From contig JAIVJS010000073.1 of the NCBI GenBank assembly GCA_020199905.1, positions 23,463 through 87,462 on the forward strand: a stretch of DNA of 64,000 nt. The letters are read 5' to 3'. A model generated the notes under the pieces. That model did no database searches and was not told where the DNA came from. It was given only the letters and a program-made list of their open reading frames with translations. Positions within the stretch are counted from its first letter, which is position 1; every line of letters begins with the position of its first letter. Source of the DNA: Acidobacteriota bacterium (GTDB lineage Bacteria > Acidobacteriota > Thermoanaerobaculia > UBA5066 > Gp7-AA6). Both the position numbers and the translations under genes were made by a program. This document shows positions 24,749-33,131 of the stretch, piece by piece.

Positions 24749-26760
24749 GGAACCGGCTCCTCGAAATCCCGAGCGGCGGATGCGGAGAGCCGCGCGTCCG
24801 CTCGGCTGCGGAGCTCGCGGGGCTCGGCCCCTCCTCGCGCGTGATCATAGAGCGAGAGCGCCCAGAGGGGAAAATACGTCGCGTAGAGGTGATAGCGCAG
24901 GTAGAACACCTTCGGGAAACCCGTTCCCGTCCACGATTCGTCTTTCCACGATCCGTCGTAGAGTTGCTGGCGAAGCAGGTACTGGATCCCCCGGCCGACG
25001 CTGTCCGACTCCTCCCCCAGGGCCACAAGGGCCATCAGCGCCCACGCCGTCTGAGACGGGGTGCTCGGACCGATGCCCTTCAGGGAGGGATCGTCGTAGG
25101 AGCGGGGGAGCTCCCCCCATCCCCCGTCCGCGTTCTGGTGGCGCCGCAGCCAGTTCGCCGCCCGCTGCCAGCGCTCCTCGGAGAGATCGACACCCGCGCT
25201 CTTCAGTCCGCGGAGGGCGAGCCAGGTGCCGTAGATGTAGTTGCAGCCCCAGCGCCCGTACCAGGTTCCGTCGGGCTCCTGCCTGCGGGAAAGAAATTCG
25301 ATCCCGCCGGCGACGGCGGCGCCTGATGCCGGAAGTCCGAGCTTATCCAGAGCATCGAGCGTGCGGCCCGTGATGTCCTCGCAGCTCGGGTCGATCATCG
25401 CGTTGTGGTCGGCGAAGGGAATCCAGGTCAGGACCTCGTTGTCGCAGAGCCGGTCGAAGGCGGCCCATCCCCCGTCGGGATTCTGCATCCCGACCTGCCA
25501 GCGCATGCCGCGCTCGACGGCCGCGCGGCGACGGTCCTCCGCGCGACCGTCCGGAAAACGGATGCCGGCCAGTGCCGCGAGGACTTCGGCCGTGTCGTCC
25601 GCGTCCGGATAGAACTCGTTCTCGTACTCGAAGAACCAGCCGCCCGGAGAGAGCCCCGGAGCCGTGACCTGCCAGTCCCCGGCGGCACGGACCTCCCGGT
25701 CGACGAGCCAGCCCGCGCCGCGGAGGAGGTCGGGATGATCCTCGGAAAGTCCCGACTCCTTCAGAGCCAGGATGGCGAGCGCCGTGTCCCAGATGGGCGA
25801 GAAACACGGCTGGATGCGAAGTGTGTCCTCATCCTCGATTTCCAGGCGCTCGAGCTCCTCGATCTGAGAGACGAGCGTCGGGTGCTCCAGGGGATAGCCG
25901 AGGCACCGCATCGCCAGGATCGTGTTGACGATGGGAGGGAAGATCGCGCCGAGGCCTCCGCTCTTCTCCAGCCGGGCGAGGACCCAGGCCTCCGCCGCGC
26001 GCAGCGCCCGGCGGCGAAAGGGCTTCCAGGGCGAGCGTTCGAGAACCTTCAGGGTCCGGTCGACGATCACGAAGAAGCCGCGCCAGAGCCGTTCGCGGAG
26101 AGAGCGGGCCGGCGGCGGCGGAGCGGGCGGCGGGGAACGGACGCGCAGCTCGTCGATGCTCGCGGATTCCGGAACGGGGCATTGCGGTTTGTGCGCCCAG
26201 AGGATGGACAGGGGCACCACGATGGCCCGCGACCAGGACGACATCCGGTAAATGTTGAACGGGAACCAGTTCGGCAGGAGGACGAGCTCCGGCGGCACGG
26301 CGGGACAATCCGCCCAGTCGGACTGCCCGAAGACCGAAAGGTAGATGCGCGTGAAGGAATTGCAGGCGTCTATGCCCCCGAGTCCGAGGATGACGCCTCG
26401 CGCGCGGCTCATGTGTGCCGCGTCGGGCGAATCGCCCGCGAGCTTCAGGGCGAAGTAGGCCTTGACCGAGGCGCTCACCTCGGGCGGTCCCCCCTGGTAG
26501 ATCGCCCATCCGCCTTCCGTCAGCTGCTGCCGTCGCAGATACTCCGCGGCCTTCTGGAACCGGGGGTGGTGGCCGCGCCCCAAAAAGAACAGGGTCAGGA
26601 GGTATTCGGACTCGAGGATCGTGTCGCCTTCGAGCTCGCCGCACCAGTGCCCGTCCTCGTGCTGGATCGAAAGCAGGTATCTCCGGGCCGCGTCCATGGC
26701 GGAAACGACGGCCGGATCCGGGATCTCCTCCTTCTCCGATCGCATCGAATCGCTTCTCAT
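24745..26760 (-). CDS. shc: Squalene-hopene cyclase
   Basis: The protein has 671 residues, the usual length. The protonating motif FYPDADDTAEVLAAL (D-x-D-D) lies near residue 385. Several QW repeats are visible, including QHEDGHWCGELEGD near the N-terminus, QNPDGGWAAFD, QEPDGTWYGRWGCNYIYGTW and QNADGGWGE. It is a monotopic inner-membrane enzyme cyclising squalene to hopene and diplopterol. ATG 26760 has an in-frame ATG five codons on. The 167-bp upstream spacer shows no clear promoter. It leads hpnH with an ATGA overlap. Confidence 0.96.
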   Translation of the reverse strand: MRSDSMRSEKEEIPDPAVVSAMDAARRYLLSIQHEDGHWCGELEGDTILESEYLLTLFFLGRGHHPRFQKAAEYLRRQQLTEGGWAIYQGGPPEVSASVKAYFALKLAGDSPDAAHMSRARGVILGLGGIDACNSFTRIYLSVFGQSDWADCPAVPPELVLLPNWFPFNIYRMSSWSRAIVVPLSILWAHKPQCPVPESASIDELRVRSPPPAPPPPARSLRERLWRGFFVIVDRTLKVLERSPWKPFRRRALRAAEAWVLARLEKSGGLGAIFPPIVNTILAMRCLGYPLEHPTLVSQIEELERLEIEDEDTLRIQPCFSPIWDTALAILALKESGLSEDHPDLLRGAGWLVDREVRAAGDWQVTAPGLSPGGWFFEYENEFYPDADDTAEVLAALAGIRFPDGRAEDRRRAAVERGMRWQVGMQNPDGGWAAFDRLCDNEVLTWIPFADHNAMIDPSCEDITGRTLDALDKLGLPASGAAVAGGIEFLSRRQEPDGTWYGRWGCNYIYGTWLALRGLKSAGVDLSEERWQRAANWLRRHQNADGGWGELPRSYDDPSLKGIGPSTPSQTAWALMALVALGEESDSVGRGIQYLLRQQLYDGSWKDESWTGTGFPKVFYLRYHLYATYFPLWALSLYDHARGGAEPRELRSRADARLSASAARDFEEPVP

Positions 26761-26927
26761 GACGTTCGCTCAGGCCGCTTGCGCCGGCGATTGGCGCTCT
26801 CGACCCACCGACCCTCCCTCTCGCGCGTCAGAAAAGAATCTGGACGAACTCTGAAAGTATACGTTCGCAGAGTCGCAGGAGATTCGGTGTGCGGAGGCGT
26901 ACAGAACCGCCGCGTGACCCGGTAAGA

Positions 26928-27938
26928 CTACGGCGAGGCCGGGTCCGATCCGCCGGGCGCCCCTTCCGGCCGCCCCCGCCCGTCCCGCGCGGCGAGAGCG
27001 GCGCCGAGCAGGCCGGCGTCGTCTTTCAGCCGCGAGAGCACGATCCGAGGCCTGGCGAGCTCCGTGGTGAAAGCGTGTTCCCGCGCCGCCCGGCGCACGA
27101 GTTCGAGGTAAGGCGATCCGAGCGCCGCCGAGACACCGCCCCCTAAAACGAAGAGCTCCGGGGCGAGGACGTCGAAGAGGTTCGCGATCGCCAGGCCCAC
27201 ATACCGCGCCGAGTTTTCGACCGCCGCGACGGTGGGCCGGTCCCCCGCTTCGAACGCCTTCGCGAGATCGGTGCTGTGAAGCCTCTCGCCTCCCCGCTCC
27301 ACCCGCCGGGCGAGCTTCGACTTCTTCCCGCGCCGCACCGCTTTCCGCAGGTGCCGCGCGATCCCCGTCTTCGACGCCTCCCACTCGAGGGTCCCGCGCG
27401 CCTTTCCGGGACGCGCACGCCGCGCGTCGAGGACCATGTGCCCGATCTCTCCCGCGTTGCGGTTGATTCCGTGAACGACCCGGCCCTCCCACAAAACGCA
27501 GCCGCCGACGCCGGTTCCGATCCACAGTCCCACGACGCGCCGCATTCCGCGGGCCGCGCCGGCGAGCCATTCGCCGTAGACGGCCATGTGGACGTCGTTG
27601 TCGAGAAAGACGGGTGCTTCGAGCTGCCGCGAGAGCCAGGGCCCGACCGCAAGCTTCTTCACGGCAATGTTCGGCGTCCGGAGGATCGTGCCGCGCGCCG
27701 GATCGAGCGGTCCCGGAGAGCCCATCCCGATCGCGGCGAGGCGAGCGCGCGGGATCCCCGCCTCCTGCATCGCCGCCGACGCCGTCGCGCGCAAGGCCTC
27801 CAGGAGCGCGGCGCTTCCCTCCGCAAACGGTGTCGCCGACTTCGCCCGCGAGAGGATCTTACCGTTCGCCGTGACGACCCCGCACAGGATCTTGCTGCCG
27901 CCGAGGTCGATGCCGAGGTACAGGTCGCGCGCTCTCAT
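26928..27938 (-). CDS. ROK-family sugar kinase (glucokinase-like)
   Basis: The 336-residue protein has the phosphate-1 loop LYLGIDLGGSKILCG at the N-terminus and the catalytic FLDNDVHMAVYGEW Asp near residue 108. LWIGTGVGGCVLWEGRVVHG and a GEIGHMVLD histidine follow. In ROK enzymes this His is normally followed by a C-x-C-G-x-x-G-C-x-E zinc motif. That motif is not present here; the region reads RARPGKARGTLEWEAS, so the zinc site is probably lost, as in some ROK subgroups. It would phosphorylate glucose or a related hexose. The ATG overlaps the stop of the acetamidase-like gene (ATGA). Confidence 0.82.
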   Translation of the reverse strand: MRARDLYLGIDLGGSKILCGVVTANGKILSRAKSATPFAEGSAALLEALRATASAAMQEAGIPRARLAAIGMGSPGPLDPARGTILRTPNIAVKKLAVGPWLSRQLEAPVFLDNDVHMAVYGEWLAGAARGMRRVVGLWIGTGVGGCVLWEGRVVHGINRNAGEIGHMVLDARRARPGKARGTLEWEASKTGIARHLRKAVRRGKKSKLARRVERGGERLHSTDLAKAFEAGDRPTVAAVENSARYVGLAIANLFDVLAPELFVLGGGVSAALGSPYLELVRRAAREHAFTTELARPRIVLSRLKDDAGLLGAALAARDGRGRPEGAPGGSDPASP

Positions 27939-28957
27939 CGGCCGGCGGGAACGGGCAGCCGGTTCTTCGGGATCCGGACTAAGACCGTGTACTGCGGATC
28001 GACCATCTGCGCGATGGGAGCCCGGGCATTCTGCGAAACGAATTCGTAGGCGTCCATCTCCGCGAGCCCCGTCTTCTCGCGGACCCAGGCCACCATGTCC
28101 TTGAAGGCGACGCGGGCCGCGTCCTCGAGCGGGCGGCCGGCCCCGACCGACATGATCCAGTCGGCATTCTCGATGCGGGGCCACGGCGTCTCGCGCCCTT
28201 TCAGCAGATCGACCGTGAGCGTGACGTCCATGGCCCCCTCGACCGCCGTGCCGATGATCTCGCCGTCCCCCATCGCGTAGTGACCGTCTCCGAAGGAAAA
28301 GAGCGCGCCGGGCACACGGACGCCCAGGTACACCGTGTTGCCCGCGCGAACTTCCGGGCAGTCCATGTTGCCGCCGAAGTTGTCCGGGACGACGGTCGAG
28401 CGAACCTCGCCGCCGGAGGGAGCGACGCCCAGGCAACCGAGGAAGGGCGCGAGCGGCACCTCCCAGGAAAGCCTTCCGTCGCGAGAGCGCGTCCTGGCGG
28501 TCCTGCGGGCGCGGTCGACCTCGTAGAACCAGACCGTCTCGGGAAGGTCGGCGCCGAGAATGGCGGTGCGATCGGTGCCGTTCAACGCGCCAAAGCCGGG
28601 AAAGAACGAGGAAATGCCGACGTCGCGGGCCGGCTCGAGGGTCTCGATGCGGATGGCGAGCGTGTCTCCCGGCTCCGCGCCCTCCACGAAGAAGGGGCCG
28701 GTCTGCGGGTTGTCGTGCCCGGGCGGAATCACCTTCGTCGGGAACTGGTCCGGCCGCGTCACCGCGCCGTCGTAGCAGTCTTCCGTCCAGCTGACGAGCC
28801 GCGTGCCCGGACGAATCCGGCGGATCGGAGGCGCGCCGCCGAACGTGTAGCGCAGCTCGCCGTGCGTCGGGCGGTATCGGACGACCGGCCGGTCGGCGGC
28901 AGGCGCCTCGGGGGCGCCGAGAGCGAGAAGAACCAGCACGATGTGAAAAGGGCCCAT
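27935..28957 (-). CDS. Exported acetamidase/formamidase-family protein
   Basis: The 340-residue protein has a signal peptide (FHIVLVLLALGAPEAPA) and then the FmdA/AmdA-like fold. SWTEDCYDGAVTRP, HDNPQTGPFFVEGAEPGDTL, PDNFGGNMDCPEVRAGNTVY and GDGHYAMGDGEIIGTAVEG are the family blocks. Relatives hydrolyse short amides to ammonia and carboxylate, and several bacterial members are secreted. Coupling by ATGA to a cytoplasmic ROK kinase suggests shared transcription rather than a shared pathway. The substrate is unknown. Confidence 0.85.
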   Translation of the reverse strand: MGPFHIVLVLLALGAPEAPAADRPVVRYRPTHGELRYTFGGAPPIRRIRPGTRLVSWTEDCYDGAVTRPDQFPTKVIPPGHDNPQTGPFFVEGAEPGDTLAIRIETLEPARDVGISSFFPGFGALNGTDRTAILGADLPETVWFYEVDRARRTARTRSRDGRLSWEVPLAPFLGCLGVAPSGGEVRSTVVPDNFGGNMDCPEVRAGNTVYLGVRVPGALFSFGDGHYAMGDGEIIGTAVEGAMDVTLTVDLLKGRETPWPRIENADWIMSVGAGRPLEDAARVAFKDMVAWVREKTGLAEMDAYEFVSQNARAPIAQMVDPQYTVLVRIPKNRLPVPAGR

Positions 28958-29027
28958 GCGGCAGACTCCTTCGCGCGGCAGAGTTTACGCGGGGATGGCC
29001 CGGGGGCGCCGGGCTGACCTGGAAGCG

Positions 29028-29095
29028 GTTCCCGTTTCCCGGCCCGGATCTTTCCGCCTTCCGCCTCCCGCCTCCCGCGTTCCGCCTCCCGCCTC
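29028..29095. repeat. GC-rich heptamer-period repeats
   Basis: Six units in 7-bp register (ccgcctt, ccgcctc, ccgcctc, ccgcgtt, ccgcctc, ccgcctc; 29054-29095) follow a short gttcccgtttccc stretch (29028-29040). They lie in the 240-bp spacer between the divergent acetamidase-like and DUF2127 genes. I see no promoter hexamers inside the tract. Confidence 0.8.
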
Positions 29096-29197
29096 CCGGA
29101 CACCTTCGAAGCGTGCGGTTCGGCCCCCACGGGCAGCCGGGCTGCCGTTCGGAGAGGCGCGGTGTTCTCGGTCCTTTCCCTATAGGATCGCGCGTCT

Positions 29198-29722
29198 ATG
29201 ACCAAACCGGGAAAGCGTGGCGGAAAAAGACACGGCCGGGTGACGGGCGGATTTCTCGCCGTGATCATCTTCAAGATCCTGAAGGGCCTCGCGTTCATCG
29301 TCCTCGGGATCGCGGCCTTGAAGCTGTCTCGCTTTTCCGAGATGCCGACGGCGGTTCAGATCGCGAGGTTCCTGAGCGTCTCCAGGGAAAACGATCTCGT
29401 CCAGCGAGTCGCCGGAATCATCCAGACGGTCACGCCCCGCCAGGCCACCGCCGCGGGAATCGCGTCACTCGTCATCGCGGTCGTCTTCATCCTCGAGGGA
29501 ATCCTGCTCGCTCTGCGGGTGCCGTGGTCGACGTATCTGACGATCGGGCTGACCGCGCTCGGAATTCCGCTGGAAATCTACGAGATTTTTCACCGCCCCG
29601 ACTCGGTCCGGCGCTATTTCCTGCTCGCCGTCAACCTCGGGATCCTGATCTTTCTCTGGACCCGGAGAAACGAGTTCCGGGAGCAGCGCAAGGCGCCCGC
29701 GAGAAAAGCCGCGGTGGGATAG
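29198..29722 (+). CDS. DUF2127-family membrane protein
   Basis: The 174-residue protein has a basic N-terminus and four hydrophobic helices: ILKGLAFIVLGIAALKL, ATAAGIASLVIAVVFILEGILLALRV, WSTYLTIGLTALGIPLEIYEIF and YFLLAVNLGILIFLW. The order and the conserved YLTIGLTALGIPLEIYEI stretch match the small DUF2127 family, whose function is not known. The start is ATG 29198. It converges on the deiodinase-like gene across a 22-bp heptamer-repeat spacer. Confidence 0.75.
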   Translation: MTKPGKRGGKRHGRVTGGFLAVIIFKILKGLAFIVLGIAALKLSRFSEMPTAVQIARFLSVSRENDLVQRVAGIIQTVTPRQATAAGIASLVIAVVFILEGILLALRVPWSTYLTIGLTALGIPLEIYEIFHRPDSVRRYFLLAVNLGILIFLWTRRNEFREQRKAPARKAAVG

Positions 29723-29753
29723 TTTTAGTTCTCAGTTCTCGGCTTTAGTTTTG
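29721..29753. repeat. Heptamer-period repeat between convergent genes
   Basis: Units close to agttctc (agtttt, agttctc, agttctc, ggcttt, agttttg) fill the spacer. They overlap the TAG of the DUF2127 gene on one strand and the TAA of the deiodinase-like gene on the other. Confidence 0.65.
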
Positions 29754-30398
29754 AGCGGGGAACCTTCGAGCCAGCCACGACTCGACCTCTTCGGGGTGAT
29801 AGCCGAACGGCCCCGGCTTTCCCTTGTAGACGATCCTTCCGCTCTCCTCGACGATGTAGAACCGCTCGGGCCATCCCGCGTACGCCGCGTTGGCCGGGTT
29901 CTCGATGGGATCGACGGCGAGCGGCACGTCGTAGTGGAATCGCTTCACGAAGTCGTTGGCGATCGCCAGCCGCTGCGCGAGCGTTTTCGGCTGCGCGTAG
30001 CAGACGTTCTCCTTTTCATTGGAGGTCATCTGCCATTCGTCTTCCGGGTGGGCCTCCCGGATGTAGACGGTCAGGAAGTCCGCCTTCCCCTCGTATCGGT
30101 GGGCGAGACGTCTCACGCGCTCGACCGAGCGCCGGAAGGGCGGTCAGGTGTAACTGCCGAAAACCAGGACCAGCGGCCGCTCGCCGATGTGTTCGGCCAC
30201 GCGGACGGGCGACTTCCCGTCGAGCGCCACCAGCGTCACGTCCGGCGCGCGGTCTCCGACGCGGAGCGCGCCTTTCTGGCGCTTGTCGTAGCGGATCATG
30301 CCGATGACGTTGCGCGGACCGACAAACGCGACGCCGGCGGCGGCCGCCGCCAAGACCAGGATCCCCGCCCCGAGGGCGACCTTCTTCCCCGTGCGCAT
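29745..30398 (-). CDS. Iodothyronine-deiodinase-like selenoprotein (in-frame TGA = Sec85)
   Basis: Read through the TGA at 30144-30146, one frame of 218 codons encodes a 217-residue membrane-anchored thioredoxin-fold protein (N-terminal helix LGAGILVLAAAAAGVAFV). The TGA sits in LVFGSYT-U-PPFRRSVERV, exactly the selenocysteine position of deiodinases (FGSxTUPxF). Downstream blocks also match that family: DFLTVYIREAHPEDEWQ, GWPERFYIVEESGRIVYKGK and PGPFGYHPEEVESWL. A 6-bp hairpin with a GGUC loop begins 11 nt after the UGA, as expected for a bacterial SECIS. Bacterial relatives exist in which the residue is Sec or Cys; their substrates are not established and thyroid hormone is not implied. 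Translation as Sec needs selA/B/C/D elsewhere in the genome. Confidence 0.88.
30117..30132 (-). promoter_or_regulatory. Candidate bacterial SECIS hairpin
   Basis: In the mRNA sense, a perfect 6-bp stem gcgctc/gagcgc encloses the loop ggtc. The loop starts 17 nt after the UGA at 30146-30144, within the distance typical of bacterial SECIS elements, and it resembles the GGUC-containing apical loop of E. coli fdhF as I remember it. It overlaps coding sequence, as bacterial SECIS elements do. Confidence 0.65.
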
Positions 30399-30468
30399 GG
30401 ACCGAGCTTACACGCGGCGGCCTCCCGATTTCCGGGGGCTAGAATTCGCGGATGGAGGCGAACGCGCG

Positions 30469-31134
30469 TTGAGGGCTCTCGTGCTGGAGGACGACGTCCG
30501 GCTGCGCTCCCTGGTGGTGCGGACGCTCACCCGGGCGGGCCTCGCGTGCGACGAAGCGGCCCGGATCGACGAGGCGGACGAGCTCCTGTCGATCCACCAG
30601 TACGACCTGCTCGTCTTGGACCGCCGGCTGCCGGACGGCGATGGCCTTTCGGTCTGCCGCGCCGCTCGATCGAACGGATTCTCGCGCTCGATCCTGATGC
30701 TCACCGCCCGCGACGACGCGGAGGCGACCGTCGAGGGCCTGTCGGACGGAGCCGACGACTACCTCGGCAAGCCGTTCGACCTCGAGGTCCTGGCCGCGCG
30801 CGCGCGGGCGCTGCTCCGTCGAAACGTCGACCGGCCCTCCGTCGAGCTGTCGCTCGGAGACCTGCGGCTCGATCCGGCGCGGCGGACGGCGACCCGGGAC
30901 GCAAAGCCGCTTTCCTTGACGGCGCGCGAGTTCACGATCCTCGAGAGCCTGATGCGCCGTCCCGGCGGCATCCTTTCGCGCGAGGAGATCCTGGAGCAGG
31001 CGTGGGGCGAGCGCGAAGAGCCCATGAGCAATACGATCGACGTCCTGATCGGCCGGCTCCGGAAGAAGATCGATGCGCCCGGCAAGCCGTCGAGAATCGA
31101 GACCGTGCGGGGAATGGGATACCGGCTGCGATGA
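30469..31134 (+). CDS. OmpR/PhoB-type response regulator
   Basis: The 221-residue protein starts at TTG 30469, with GGAGG at 30454-30458 upstream. The receiver domain has the acidic pair at residues 8-9 (LVLEDDV), phospho-acceptor Asp51 in LLVLDRRLPDG, and the conserved Lys in DDYLGKPFDLEVL. The C-terminal winged helix (SLTAREFTILESLMRRPGG to RLRKKI and GMGYRLR) is of the OmpR type and binds tandem DNA repeats. The frame extends further 5', but that part shadows the divergent deiodinase-like gene. The stop overlaps the kinase ATG. Regulated genes are unknown. Confidence 0.92.
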   Translation: MRALVLEDDVRLRSLVVRTLTRAGLACDEAARIDEADELLSIHQYDLLVLDRRLPDGDGLSVCRAARSNGFSRSILMLTARDDAEATVEGLSDGADDYLGKPFDLEVLAARARALLRRNVDRPSVELSLGDLRLDPARRTATRDAKPLSLTAREFTILESLMRRPGGILSREEILEQAWGEREEPMSNTIDVLIGRLRKKIDAPGKPSRIETVRGMGYRLR

Positions 31135-32585
31135 AGCTCCCCTTCCTGCACTTCGAGCGCGCGCGGACGCGGCTCGCGATCTCGGGCGCGCTTCTGTGCG
31201 CGCTGTTTCTCTCGCTGCTCGCCTGGGGCGCCCGGACGTCGGTTCGCGCGAAGACGTACTCGGACATCGACGAGGAGCTCTACACGCTCGCCGTCGCCCT
31301 CGGATCGAGCTTCGAGCTCGAGGGCCTCGAAGAATCCAAACGCGACACGCTGAAGGCGGGGCTCGAAGTCAACGCGTTCGAGTTCCGACTCGCGAATCAT
31401 TCGGCGATCCTGTTTCGCGACGACACTCCGGTCGCCGCAAACGGAAATCTCCTGAAGACGCGGCTGCCCGGCGGAATCACCCCGTACCGCGACCGGCCGG
31501 AAGTTCCCTACACGGCCGTCGAGCCGTACAGCGGCCAGAACCGGACGTGCCGGTTTCTCGTGACGCACCTCCAGGGAAAGGCGCACGGCGCCACCCTCGT
31601 TCTCTTCCGCTGGATCGGACCGAACCTCCGCAGTCTCGCCCGGCTCGACCGCGCGCTCGCGGGGTTCGTCCTTCTGGGATTTCTCGGGACCGCCGCGATC
31701 CTCGCGGGAGTCGTCACCCGCGCCTTGAAGACGGTGGAAGAAGTGACGGCCACGGCGGAGGCGGTCGAAGCGACCGACCTCTCAAGGCGCGTGCGCGTCC
31801 GGGCCGGAGGAGAGGAATTCCGGCGGCTGGCGGCGGTCATCAACTCGCTTCTCGAGCGGCTCGATCTGGCCTTTCGCGCGCAGAAGCGCCTCATCGCGGA
31901 CGCCGCGCACGAGCTGAAGACGCCGACCGCCGTGCTCGTCGGGGAGGCGCAGGAGGCGCTCCGACCGGACGCGACGCCGGAAGAGCGCCGGGAGTCTCTC
32001 GAGACGATCGAGCGCGTTTCGCGAGGACTCGCCCGCGAAGTCGACGCGCTCCTTCTGCTCGCCCGGGGCGACGCGGCCGCGCCCTCGCGGCGCTCCGCCC
32101 TCGATTTCGGCGAGCTCGCCGAGCAGGCCGTCGAGGCGACGGAGCCTCTCGGAGGCCCGCGCGGGGTCCGCTGCGCGTTCCGGCGCATCGCGCCCGCGTG
32201 GGTCTACGGCGACCCCGCCGGCCTTCAGCGTCTCGCCTCGAATCTGATCTCGAACGCCGTGCTCTACACGGCGCCGGGGACGGTCGTCGAAGTCGCCGCC
32301 GGGTCAGACGGCCGCGAGGCTTTTCTCGAGGTGCGGGACCGCGGCCCGGGCGTGGCCGCGGAGGAGCGCGCCCGCATCTTCGAGCGTTTCGTGCGCCTCG
32401 ACACCGCGCGCGTCGAGAACCCCGAGGGCTCCGGGCTGGGGCTCGCAATCGTCGAGCAGGTCGCGCGGGCGCACCAGGGCCGCGTCGAGGTCGAAGAGCG
32501 CCCCGGCGGCGGAGCGATTTTTCGCGCCGTGCTGCCGGCGTCCGACGCCCCCGCGGCAGCCGCTCTCGCGGAGGCCGCGTCGTAA
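31131..32585 (+). CDS. Membrane sensor histidine kinase
   Basis: The 484-residue protein has an N-terminal helix (AISGALLCALFLSLLAWGA), a periplasmic sensor of about 140 residues, a second helix (LAGFVLLGFLGTAAILAGVV) and a HAMP linker. The H-box IADAAHELKTPTAVL has His260. The N-box (LASNLISNAVLYT), G1 (VRDRGPGV) and G2 (GSGLGLAIV) complete the HATPase domain. It is coupled to the response regulator by an ATGA overlap and surely phosphorylates it. The sensor shows no recognised ligand-binding domain. Confidence 0.93.
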   Translation: MKLPFLHFERARTRLAISGALLCALFLSLLAWGARTSVRAKTYSDIDEELYTLAVALGSSFELEGLEESKRDTLKAGLEVNAFEFRLANHSAILFRDDTPVAANGNLLKTRLPGGITPYRDRPEVPYTAVEPYSGQNRTCRFLVTHLQGKAHGATLVLFRWIGPNLRSLARLDRALAGFVLLGFLGTAAILAGVVTRALKTVEEVTATAEAVEATDLSRRVRVRAGGEEFRRLAAVINSLLERLDLAFRAQKRLIADAAHELKTPTAVLVGEAQEALRPDATPEERRESLETIERVSRGLAREVDALLLLARGDAAAPSRRSALDFGELAEQAVEATEPLGGPRGVRCAFRRIAPAWVYGDPAGLQRLASNLISNAVLYTAPGTVVEVAAGSDGREAFLEVRDRGPGVAAEERARIFERFVRLDTARVENPEGSGLGLAIVEQVARAHQGRVEVEERPGGGAIFRAVLPASDAPAAAALAEAAS

Positions 32586-32596
32586 GAGGCCGGCGT

Positions 32597-33040
32597 TTAG
32601 GAAGGCGGAGGCGAGGGGGGCGGCGCCGCGCCGGAGGAAGCGCCGGATGAGCCGGCGGCGGGAGGCGAAGGCACGCTGATCCGGATCGTCGTCGCGATGT
32701 GGCGGGTGTCCTTGTCGAGGTAGCGCAGCGTCACCGACTCCCCGACCTTCAGGGCTCCTCCGCTCACTTTGGTCGCCCCGGTGTAGACGAGCGAGGTCTC
32801 ACGTCCCGCCGGGTCCCGGACCGAAAACGTCTTCTTCGCCGGGTCGAGCCCGGAGACCCGGCCCGAGAGCGGGATTCCATGCGCCCGTGCGCGCACGGCG
32901 GGTGTCTTCGCGGGAACCGGGAGAGGCGCCTTCGCCGCCGCGCTCGAGGCCCTGGGCGGTAGAGCCGCCGGGGTGGCCTGCGAGGGAAGAAGGGAAATCC
33001 AGCCGGCGAGGAGGACCGATGCGAGAGCGCCCATGATCAT
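32597..33040 (-). CDS. Small exported protein of unknown function
   Basis: The product has 147 residues and starts MIMGALASVLLAGWISLLPS, a signal peptide. After an Ala/Pro linker there is one small beta domain, SGRVSGLDPAKKTFSVRDPAGRETSLVYTGATKVSGGALKVGESVTLRYLDKD (quoted in part: SGRVSGLDPAKKTFSVRD), like the OB-like repeats of DUF5666-type proteins. The tail is Pro/Ser-rich. It converges on the kinase gene with an 11-bp gap. Its close placement behind the two-component system may reflect regulation by it, but that is a guess. Confidence 0.6.
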   Translation of the reverse strand: MIMGALASVLLAGWISLLPSQATPAALPPRASSAAAKAPLPVPAKTPAVRARAHGIPLSGRVSGLDPAKKTFSVRDPAGRETSLVYTGATKVSGGALKVGESVTLRYLDKDTRHIATTIRISVPSPPAAGSSGASSGAAPPPSPPPS

Positions 33041-33131
33041 CGATCCCTCCTTCGACCTGCAGCCTAGGACAGAGCGAGTGAACCGAAGGTGAACCGGTCG
33101 CCGGCCTCGCGCTCCCGCGGCTGAATCTCCA

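Noticed and set aside
29745..30398. Two separate short genes or a pseudogene broken by a stop at 30144-30146
   Set aside because: Both parts are in the same frame, conserved on both sides of the TGA, and the TGA replaces the known Sec residue with a hairpin behind it.
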